DNA from: Prevotella sp. UBA3837
Lineage (GTDB): Bacteria > Bacteroidota > Bacteroidia > Bacteroidales > Bacteroidaceae
Reading direction: 5' to 3'
NCBI GenBank assembly: GCA_002392835.1
Contig: DGHX01000042.1
Location: 1-9,035 of the forward strand
Length of the DNA: 9,035 nt
The position numbers were made by a program, and so were the translations under genes. Below are positions 1 to 6,800 of the stretch, piece after piece (within the stretch, counting starts at the first letter, position 1; each line of letters begins with the position of its first letter). Under the pieces are notes generated by a model. It was not told the origin of the DNA. It saw only the letters and a list, made by a program, of their open reading frames with translations, and did no database searches.

Positions 1-1115
1 AGGTAGGTCCACTGGCTCTGCACCTTGCCGTTGGTCTCCATCTCCACGTGCGTCTCGCCCCATAGGAAGCCGTGCTTCTGGTAGATGGGTATGAGGTCGT
101 AGAAGAGCAGGGCGTTGGCACCCTTCGAGCGGTACTCGGGCAGCACGCCGATGAGCAGGCAGTCGACGACCTTCGTCTTGTGGAACTTCAGCGCGCGCAG
201 GATGTGCCACCAGCCGAAGGGCCACAGGCGCCCGTTGCGGCACTTCTGCAGCGCCTTCGTCAGCGAGGGCAGGGTGATGCCCACGCCCACCACGGGGTGG
301 TCCTCGAGCGAGTGGTCCTCGATGAGGGTGACCATGTTCAGGTCGAGCACCTTGAAGTACATGCGTATGTACTGGTCAATCTGCTTCTGCGACATCTCGC
401 TGTAGCCGTAGAGGTGGCCGAAGGTCTTGTTAATGACGTTGAACACCTTCTGTCCGTACTGTGCGGGGCCGAAGATGTCCTGCTTGGTGAGCTTCTTCAC
501 CTGTAGGTTGTAGCGCTTCATGATCATCTCCGACACCTTGATGAACTTCTCGGGCATGCCTTCCTTCGGCACGAAGAGCTTGTACTCCACGTAGTCGTTG
601 TCCTTCTCGTAGCCCTCCATCTGCTCCATCAGCTTGGGGTAGTAGGGGTAGTTATACTCCGTTGCCATGCACGACAGCTCCTCGAAGCCGTGGGTGAGCA
701 TGCCCTCGGGGTCCATGTCGGTGAAGCCCAGCGGGCCGATGATCTCCTTCATCTGGTGGCGGCGTCCGAAATCCTCCACCGCTCCGAGCAGTGCACGCAT
801 CACGTCGATGTCGTCGATGAGGTCGAGCCACCCGAAGCGCACCACCGGCCGCTGCCACTGCTCGTTGTAGCGCCGGTTGATGATGGCGGCCACGCGGCCC
901 ACCACACGGCCGTCGCGCAGCGCCAGGTAGTACTCCACGTCACAGAACTCAAAGGCGGCATTGGGGTCCTTGGCCCAGGGCGAGAGGGTCTGCACCTCGT
1001 CGCTGTGCAGGTTAGGAGCGTCGTACTTGTTGCCGCGGTAGAGGTCGTAGTGCAGCTGGATGAACTTCTCCAAATCGCGCTTCGTCTCTACCTTCTTAAT
1101 CTCTACTGTTGCCAT
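1..1115 (-). CDS. GNAT-like N-acetyltransferase family protein, 3' end beyond the window
   Basis: Read on the minus strand from the ATG at 1115-1113, the frame stays open for 371 codons to the window edge, so the C-terminus is missing. The protein begins MATVEIKKVETKRDLEKF and looks soluble, with no signal peptide or membrane segment. Around residues 322-335 is LPEYRSKGANALLFYDL, which resembles the acetyl-CoA pyrophosphate-binding loop of GNAT enzymes (R-x-x-G-x-A/G). Upstream, around residues 135-150, is GPLGFTDMDPEGMLTHGF, a conserved-looking segment I associate with roughly 370-390-residue Bacteroidetes proteins annotated as GNAT acetyltransferases of unknown substrate. The ATG was chosen because it sits about 22 bases below a good -7 element (TACCTTTG); an ATG at 1129 is out of frame and soon stops. 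No Shine-Dalgarno sequence is visible, as is usual in this phylum. It is transcribed divergently from the OmpA gene. The family call is moderately sure; the substrate is unknown. Confidence 0.75.
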   Translation of the reverse strand, partial: MATVEIKKVETKRDLEKFIQLHYDLYRGNKYDAPNLHSDEVQTLSPWAKDPNAAFEFCDVEYYLALRDGRVVGRVAAIINRRYNEQWQRPVVRFGWLDLIDDIDVMRALLGAVEDFGRRHQMKEIIGPLGFTDMDPEGMLTHGFEELSCMATEYNYPYYPKLMEQMEGYEKDNDYVEYKLFVPKEGMPEKFIKVSEMIMKRYNLQVKKLTKQDIFGPAQYGQKVFNVINKTFGHLYGYSEMSQKQIDQYIRMYFKVLDLNMVTLIEDHSLEDHPVVGVGITLPSLTKALQKCRNGRLWPFGWWHILRALKFHKTKVVDCLLIGVLPEYRSKGANALLFYDLIPIYQKHGFLWGETHVEMETNGKVQSQWTY

Positions 1116-1144
1116 TTCTTGTCTTTCATTTTGATTTCTGACTA

Positions 1145-1152
1145 CAAAGGTA
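1145..1152 (-). promoter_or_regulatory. Probable -7 promoter element for the acetyltransferase gene
   Basis: On the minus strand this reads TACCTTTG, an exact match to the Bacteroidetes -7 consensus TAnnTTTG, and lies about 30 bases upstream of the ATG at 1115. A clear TTTG at the expected -33 distance is not present; that region is a run of T and A. It is therefore half a consensus promoter in an A+T-rich spacer, but its place and orientation fit the gene. Confidence 0.5.
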
Positions 1153-1214
1153 GGATTTTTTTTGCATAAAAAAGCCTTTAGCAGCAAAAAAATGAATGCT
1201 TTCCTGCATTTTCC

Positions 1215-1245
1215 TTTGTTGTTTCACAAAAAATGTGTATTTTTG
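1215..1245 (+). promoter_or_regulatory. Bacteroidetes-type promoter for the OmpA-family gene
   Basis: TTTG at 1215-1218 and TATTTTTG at 1238-1245 are exactly 19 bases apart, matching the -33 (TTTG) and -7 (TAnnTTTG) elements of the Bacteroidetes primary sigma factor. Transcription would start near 1252, giving a leader of about 30 bases before the ATG at 1281. The promoter also settles the start codon, because an in-frame ATG at 1233 lies upstream of the -7 element and could not be in this transcript. No Shine-Dalgarno sequence is visible; the leader is A-rich before the ATG. Confidence 0.75.
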
Positions 1246-1280
1246 CACCAACTTTACGAACTATAAAACATAAACCAACG

Positions 1281-2450
1281 ATGATGAAAAGCAAACGAAT
1301 GATGACTCTGGCCGCCGCCATGCTGTTCATGGGCGGTGCCGCCATGGCACAAGAGGACTGGAAGTCCTACTCGTATGTGGAGGCCCAGGGCGGCCTGCAA
1401 CTGACCTCGACGAATGCCCCGATGGACAAGCTCTTCACGCCGACGGCAGCGCTGAGCTTCGGCCACTACTTCACTCCCGTGGTGGGCGCACGCCTGCATG
1501 TGAACGCTTGGCAGTCGAAGAGCGGATTCAAGGACCTGGACCAGTACTACAAGTGGAAGTACGTAACGCCCAATGTTGACCTGATGCTGAACCTGAGCAA
1601 CCTGTTCTGCCAGAGCAACGAGCACGCCCTGAACCTCATCCTGCTGGGCGGTGTGGGCCTGAACTACGCTTGGGACAACGACGAGCTGGCCGACCTCGGC
1701 GTGGCTACGCAGCGCGTGCCCCTGGCATGGGAGGACAACCGCCTGAGCCACAACCTGCGCGCAGGACTGCGCCTGGAGACGAACATGCAGAAGGCCCTGG
1801 GACTGAGCCTCGAGGTGGCCGCCAACTCACTGGATGACCGCTTCAACTCGAAGACCAACGACCAGGACGACTGGCAGTTCACCGCCATGCTGGGCCTGAA
1901 CTTCCGCTTCGGCCACAAGGCCCACAAGGCCGCAGCTCCCGTGGTGCGCACCCGTGAGGTGCAGGACACCATCTGGGTTGACGTGCCCGTGGAGGTAGTG
2001 GACTACGAGGAGGTGCCCGTGGAGGGAACCGCCATTGCCAAGCTCGACGAGGTGGTGTTCTACAACATCCGCGTGAGCAACAACGAAGACCCCAGCGTCA
2101 TCCTGAAGCGCGTGGCTGACTTCATGAACGAGGTGAAGGATGCTCAGATAAGCGTGGTGGGATATGCTGACAAGGGCACGGGTAACGCCCGCCTGAACCA
2201 GATGTACGCCCAGCGTCGTGCCGAGACCTTCAAGAAGGACCTGGTGGAGAAGTACGGCTGCGATGCCGCACGCATCACCACCGACTCGAAGGGTGACACC
2301 GTTCAGCCGTTTGACGAGAACGACAAGAACCGCTGCGTCATCGTCAAGGGCGAAGGCACCCGCAAGGTGACCCGCACGGAGCGCCAGGAGCGTCGCCGCA
2401 CCGAGATGAAGAAGGAGATGCGCATCGAGAAGCGCATCATCAACGAATAA
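1281..2450 (+). CDS. OmpA-family outer-membrane protein (beta-barrel plus peptidoglycan-binding domain)
   Basis: The 389-residue protein starts MMKSKRMMTLAAAMLFMGGA and has a type I signal peptide with likely cleavage after Ala23 (AMA-QED). Residues of about 25-215 alternate polar and aromatic stretches as in an outer-membrane beta-barrel (for example AALSFGHYFTPVVGARLHVN and LGLNFRFGHK). A short acidic, Val/Pro-rich linker (VDVPVEVVDYEEVPVEG) leads to an OmpA-like domain at about 250-358. That domain carries GYADKGTGNARLN and AQRRAETF. Asp297 and Arg313 correspond to the pair that binds diaminopimelate in OmpA, and NRCVIV ends the domain. The expected role is anchoring the outer membrane to peptidoglycan and possibly forming a pore. 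The last 30 residues or so are an unusual Arg/Glu/Lys-rich tail. ATG 1281 (or the adjacent ATG 1284) is preferred over ATG 1233 because of the promoter and the signal peptide. Confidence 0.9.
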   Translation: MMKSKRMMTLAAAMLFMGGAAMAQEDWKSYSYVEAQGGLQLTSTNAPMDKLFTPTAALSFGHYFTPVVGARLHVNAWQSKSGFKDLDQYYKWKYVTPNVDLMLNLSNLFCQSNEHALNLILLGGVGLNYAWDNDELADLGVATQRVPLAWEDNRLSHNLRAGLRLETNMQKALGLSLEVAANSLDDRFNSKTNDQDDWQFTAMLGLNFRFGHKAHKAAAPVVRTREVQDTIWVDVPVEVVDYEEVPVEGTAIAKLDEVVFYNIRVSNNEDPSVILKRVADFMNEVKDAQISVVGYADKGTGNARLNQMYAQRRAETFKKDLVEKYGCDAARITTDSKGDTVQPFDENDKNRCVIVKGEGTRKVTRTERQERRRTEMKKEMRIEKRIINE

Positions 2451-2458
2451 TCAGACCG

Positions 2459-2485
2459 GTCTTTAGTCTGAAGTCTTTAGTCTGA
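2459..2485. repeat. 13-base tandem repeat between convergent genes
   Basis: GTCTTTAGTCTGA occurs at 2459-2471 and again at 2473-2485, a period of 14 bases. It fills most of the 37-base gap between the convergent OmpA and methyltransferase stop codons. TCAGAC at 2451-2456 can pair with GTCTGA at 2466-2471 or at 2480-2485, giving two alternative 6-base-pair stems. A weak role in ending transcription from either side is possible, but there is no strong G+C stem followed by a T run, so I call it only a repeat. Confidence 0.6.
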
Positions 2486-2487
2486 GA

Positions 2488-3795
2488 TTAACAACCCGGA
2501 GTCTTCTCACAGACGAGAAGCACCCGCTGTCCTGAGGCGAGGGTGGTAGCAAACAAGTAGTTGCTGCCACCCTCGCCCAGTTTCAGGCGCTGGCGCAGCT
2601 GTGCCACCGTCAGCGGGAAGTTGCGCACGCTGATGTTTGCCTGCCGCAGGGGCAGGATCTTCGTCTTCAGCTCCTGCTTGTTCATCGTGCTCACCGTCGT
2701 TATGCGGAAGGCGCGGCCCGGGAAGCCCTCCACTGGCTGCTGCGAGCAGAACAGGTGGCTGTTGGCAGCCAGGGGCCGCACGCCGTAGCGGCGCGCCAGC
2801 TCAAGGAAGAAGCCGCCCTTCATCAGCGCCGCATTCGGCTCATAGAGGAAGCCGCCGGGCAGGGGGGCAGCAGGCATAGTTTCTATAGTTTCTATAGCGT
2901 CTGTCACCTGGAAACGCTCCTCCTGGCCGTCGTTGGCACAGACCAGCACCGGCTGCTGGCAGCCCTGCGCCGAGAGCAGCAGCAACAGCTCCTTGCACTC
3001 GCCCCCTGTGGCCACGATGTGCACCTGCTCCACATGGTGGGCACCGACGTCGTTCACCGCCTTGCGCCAGTCGAGCATGGGCGAGAGCTTCAGCAGCATA
3101 TAGTCGGCCTTGCGGAGCAGCTCATCCAGCAGCGGCAGCACGTCGGGCGTGCAGTCGCCGATGCCGTAGGTGCGCCCGCCACGCTGGTCGCGGCGGGCAG
3201 GGTCGAGGAAGATGAGCGCCACATGCTCCTCCAGCCGGTGAAGGAACTCCTCGGCCTGGGCGCACACCACCTGCACACGCGGCCCTAAGCCGGGCAGCAG
3301 GTCGAAGTTATGGCGGGCCGCAGCGCAGAGTACTTCCTGCTGCTCCACATACACCGCCTCGTTGAACAGCATGCTCAGGAAGGCGAAGTCAACGCCGAAG
3401 CCACCGGTAAGATCAAGGAATTTACGATTTACGGATTTTCGATTTACGATTTGGCTGACGCCGGAGGATTTACTATTTACGGATTTACGATTTTCGATTT
3501 GATAGTCACTGCGGCAGCCAAATCGAAAATCGAAAATCCGTAAATCGTCAATCACCTTCGTTTTGTATCGCGCCGTGGCCTCGCTGGAGCATTGCTCCAT
3601 GGAGAGGTGCGGCGGGTAGACGATGCCGTCTACAGCAGCCCATGAGGGCAGCTTGCGGCGGGCCGTCTGGCGCCCCTGTATCTGCTGCAAGGCCATGGGC
3701 AGGTCTACCTGCGGGTCCTTGCACCCTTGCAGAGCAAGCTGGCGCACGTCGCTGTCGGCGTGCGCCAGGATGTATAGCTTGGTCGCTTCGTTCAT
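2488..3795 (-). CDS. Class I SAM-dependent methyltransferase with THUMP-like C-terminal domain
   Basis: The protein is 435 residues from ATG 3795, or 439 from the upstream GTG at 3807. It begins MNEATKLYILAHADSDVRQL, then has YPPHLSMEQCSSEATARYK, which I recognise as typical of a Bacteroidetes family (PG_1098-like). Residues 128-136 (DLTGGFGVD) are the SAM-binding motif I. Residues about 195-225 contain LIFLDPARRDQRGGRTYG and DCTPDV, a DPxRR signature of the likely active site, followed by LLKLSPMLDW. The C-terminal part (FLYEPNAALMKGG, then SNYLFATTL) matches the THUMP-like region. The substrate is probably RNA by analogy, but is not shown by the sequence. Residues of about 80-127 are encoded by an A+T-rich inverted repeat and look foreign to the family. 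ATG 3795 is preferred because AAGG lies 7 bases upstream and the N-terminus fits; GTG 3807 would overlap the protease stop by four bases. It is likely translated together with the protease. Confidence 0.85.
   Translation of the reverse strand: MNEATKLYILAHADSDVRQLALQGCKDPQVDLPMALQQIQGRQTARRKLPSWAAVDGIVYPPHLSMEQCSSEATARYKTKVIDDLRIFDFRFGCRSDYQIENRKSVNSKSSGVSQIVNRKSVNRKFLDLTGGFGVDFAFLSMLFNEAVYVEQQEVLCAAARHNFDLLPGLGPRVQVVCAQAEEFLHRLEEHVALIFLDPARRDQRGGRTYGIGDCTPDVLPLLDELLRKADYMLLKLSPMLDWRKAVNDVGAHHVEQVHIVATGGECKELLLLLSAQGCQQPVLVCANDGQEERFQVTDAIETIETMPAAPLPGGFLYEPNAALMKGGFFLELARRYGVRPLAANSHLFCSQQPVEGFPGRAFRITTVSTMNKQELKTKILPLRQANISVRNFPLTVAQLRQRLKLGEGGSNYLFATTLASGQRVLLVCEKTPGC
2876..2897. repeat. 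9-base tandem repeat within the methyltransferase gene
   Basis: ATAGTTTCT occurs twice in a row (2876-2893), followed by ATAG (2894-2897). On the coding strand it gives ATA GAA ACT repeats, so the protein reads AIETIETM in a variable loop just before FLYEPNAALMKGG. The 9-base period keeps the frame. The A+T-rich repeat stands out from the G+C-rich surroundings. Confidence 0.65.
3424..3548. repeat. A+T-rich GATTT-based inverted repeat inserted in the methyltransferase frame
   Basis: The left arm (3424-3461) and the reverse complement of the right arm (3511-3548) match at 36 of 38 bases by eye. The shared core is ACGATTTACGGATTTTCGAT, and each arm ends towards the centre in GGCTG. The 49-base centre (3462-3510) holds further GGATTTAC and CGATTT copies. 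Every part is built from the unit GATTT with short linkers (acg, tcg). Similarity continues weakly outward to about 3415 and 3558. The element is A+T-rich inside a G+C-rich gene and encodes a stretch with repeated ENRKSVNSK and VNRKSVNRK. In mRNA the arms could form a long hairpin. No transposase is present; it resembles the short low-complexity repeats seen between genes in Bacteroidetes, or a MITE-like element. Confidence 0.8.
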
Positions 3796-3803
3796 TGGCC
3801 TTG

Positions 3804-3807
3804 TCAC
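3804..3807 (-). promoter_or_regulatory. GTGA overlap of protease stop and possible methyltransferase GTG start
   Basis: On the minus strand the protease ends in TGA (3806-3804), and the same four bases GTGA hold a GTG in the methyltransferase frame (3807-3805). A second start, ATG, follows 12 bases later at 3795 and is preceded by AAGG. Either start would place a ribosome that finishes the protease at the methyltransferase start, so the two genes are probably translationally coupled. Confidence 0.55.
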
Positions 3808-6800
3808 TTCGTGTATTTCCGTCCGTCCTTGATGTACAGTCCCCGGCTCAGTTTACCGCTGCGCAGACGCCGGCCCTGCAGGTCGTAGACGGGTGCGTCG
3901 GCTGCGTCGCTGCTGATGGTGCCGATGGCATCCGAGCCAACGACGGTGAGCACGCCTTCGACGTAGGTGATGTCGTAGTTCTGGGCCTCGGCACCGCTCA
4001 CGGTGATGGGGTATTCGCCGGCGGGGCTGTCGGCGGTGGCGGCACACGTGACGACGGGCTTGCTGCTGAGCACGCTCTCCGTCTCGCGGTTGCGCCATCC
4101 GCTGTACTTCACTTCAAACTGCGGGTTCGGCTCGCCCTGACGGCGAGTGTACGACTGTGCGGTGATGGTGAGCGAGGCCGGCGTCACGCGGAACACGCCA
4201 TCGCGGAACTCTGCGCCCTGCGTGGTGATGGTGCCCGGAGCGACCGTGATGACATATTCGCCCACGGGGGTCGTCGCCACCTTGATTTCAGCACATTCAG
4301 CCTCCGGCGTGCCGTTGACGGGAGCGCCGTCCACATCGGTCACGATGGCGGCAGTGCCGCGGCCATAGAGGCGCTCGGCATGGGCCGACACCACGGGCTG
4401 GCCGGTGAAGACCTTCACCCCGGCGTAAGTGCTCCAGCGCTCATCGGCCTGGTAGGCTTCGGCCATGGCCTGCGGCACGAACAGCGTGACGGCCTTCGGC
4501 ATGCTGCTGCTGCCCACGGGCACCACGGCCTGGCTGTTGAGCATGGCCACATAGCGCAGCTTTGAGCAACCCACGAAGGCGTACAGGCCCAGCTGGCTCA
4601 CGCCCTCGGGAATATAGAGCGACACCAGGTCGGTGGCACCGCGAAAGGCATCGGCGGGCAACTCGGTCAGTCCGGTGAAGTAGCGCAGCTCGTCGAAGCT
4701 CACCATATTGGTGCGCCCGCGGAATACCTGTCCCAGCTCCTTCACGGCAGCGGCCTCCTCTGTGCTCAGCTCGCCGTCGCCGTCCTCGTCGTAGGCTCCG
4801 ATGCAGAGCATGCAGGCCTGGGGATCGGCAAAGTCTATGTAGTGCAGCTTCCGGCGCAGCGACTGCACGGCCTGCTCCAGGGCATCGGCAGTGGCGCTGA
4901 GGTCGTCGTAGACGGCCTGCTCCTCCGTCTTGTCGATGTCCTTCTCACCGGCCCGCTGCAGCAACGTGCGCAGCTGGTTCGCCACGACATCCTGAGCCAG
5001 GGCGGCCTTCATGTCGTCCTCGGTGACGAATGCCCACTGGCACTGGCGCTCGTGTCCTGCGTATGTGATGTCCCAGTAGATGCCGTCGGTGGGACTGGCG
5101 GCACCGCTCTGGTGATATTCGTCCACGCCCAGGTATTCGCCCTCTACATACTTACTGTCAGAGGCCGGCACCTGTAGGGTGAAGTAGTCGGTGCCCTCTA
5201 TCTGCTCCAGATGCCAGTAGTTGTCGGTGTCCTGTGCTCCGTCAACGAAGCAGGCCTTCACGCCGGTGCCCACCTTGCTGTCAGCAGTGGTGCGGAAGAG
5301 GTAGCCGCCGTCGGCGCGGCGGAAATTGAAGTTCCAGTCGCTCACCGATCCAAACGACTCCCACAGCTCGCCCTGTCGGGCCACCACGCCTTGCGTGCCG
5401 TAGGCCTCGCCGTTGGTGATGAACTTGCGTGTGGCGACGTTCATGATGTAGCATTTCTGCCCCAGAGGCTCGATGGTGAAGTTGGGCTGCGTGCGGGTGC
5501 GCGTCTCGCGGATGGTGCCGAAGTCCTTCCACACCGGAGCCTGCTCGTAGAGGGCCTTCGAGCCGGCGGGCACGACGAGGGTGGCCTCGGCCAGCTTCAC
5601 GCTGCTGAAGACGCCGCTGCCCAGGCTGATGCCCTGCGGCTCGGGGTTGAGCACGGTGACGGTCTTCAGCGCGGTGCAGCCGGCGAAGGCGTTGTCGCCG
5701 ATGGTGTTGATATATTCTGGCAGCGTGATGCTGGTGAGGCTGGTGCAGTTACGGAACACCTGGTAGTAGATGCGCTCTATGCTCCCGGGCAGGGTGACGC
5801 TGCTGAGTTGGCGGCTGTTCATGAAGCAGTTGCCGGCCAGCGCCGTGATGCTGGTGAAGTGGCGCAGCTCATCGAAGCTGGTGATGGTCGAGCCGTAGAA
5901 CATGTTCTCGTCGAGCGATGCCGCCTGTGCTGCCTCGAGCAGGCTCACCTCGCTGTCGCCGTCGATGTCGTAGCGGCCTGTGCAGGTCTGTGCCACCTGG
6001 TCGTCGGCGAAGTCGATGAGGCGCAGCCGCTGCCGCAGCGTGCGCTGTGCCTGGCGCAGGGCGTCGGTGGTGCTCTGCAGGTCGTTGAGCACGGCCTGCT
6101 CGGCGCTTACGTTGAGCCCGCGGTCTGCTCCCATGCTGACCAGGGCCTGCAGTCGCTGGGCAGCCTCGTAGTTGGCCACCTTCTCGGCGTCGTAGGCCAC
6201 CAAGCGCCACTGGCAGTTGTCTTCGTTGCCCTCGTACGCCACATCGCTGTATACGCCCCAGGTGGGCTGGGCCACCTGGCTGCGGTGGTCGGTCTGCACG
6301 CCCCAGCGGCAGTCGGCGTTGTAGCTGGTGTAGCCCTGCGGAATGCTGATGGTGTAGGTGTCGTCGCCCACATTATTAATATACCAATGGGCCTTCTTGC
6401 CGTCGCTGGTGGTGCCGTCGACGAAGGCGGCCTCCACGCCCACACCCACGTTGGTGTCGTTGTTGGTGCGGAAGAGGTAGTGCCCGGTGCGGCCTGTGTC
6501 GTCGCTGGTGATGTAGTACACGCCCTCGGGCATCGACGTGCTGCGTGTGAACTTGAAGCGCATGGGGTTGCTGGTGCCTACGACAGCCTGTGTGCCCCAT
6601 GCCTCGCCCATGGTGAGGTAGCGGCCCGTGCCTACGTGGTAGAGGTAGAACTGCTGTGCGGTGGCCAGGGGACTGAACTCGCCGCGTGACAGCTCGCGCA
6701 CCTCGCGGATGGTGCCGAACTTGCTCCACTGTGCGTCGGCCTCGAAGAAGGGTCGTGTGCTCTGCAGCACCACGAGTGTGGCGGCGGCGGTCGATGCCCC

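Noticed and set aside
1117..1129. Alternative acetyltransferase start at the ATG at 1129
   Set aside because: It is out of frame with the acetyltransferase and meets a TAG after eight codons.
690..1169. Plus-strand open frame of 159 codons opposite the acetyltransferase
   Set aside because: It is antisense to a frame with GNAT-like motifs and runs into the A+T-rich promoter region with no signal of its own.
1233..1280. Upstream ATG start adding 16 residues to the OmpA-family protein
   Set aside because: It lies upstream of the -7 element, so it would not be transcribed from the visible promoter, and it would place non-signal sequence before a normal signal peptide.
2451..2487. Intrinsic terminator between the convergent genes
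   Set aside because: Only a 6-base-pair stem can be drawn and no T run follows, so a terminator is not supported.
3415..3558. CRISPR-like array
   Set aside because: The repeated units are only 5-12 bases, spacing is irregular, the two arms are inverted, and no cas gene is present.
3642..4565. Plus-strand open frame of 307 codons across the protease/methyltransferase junction
   Set aside because: It overlaps two well-supported minus-strand genes and shows no domain, promoter or signal peptide.
5211..6689. Plus-strand open frame of 492 codons antisense to the protease
   Set aside because: It is rich in Val, Ala, Gly, His and Leu as expected from the opposite strand of a G+C-biased gene; it has no recognisable motif and overlaps a frame with clear domains.
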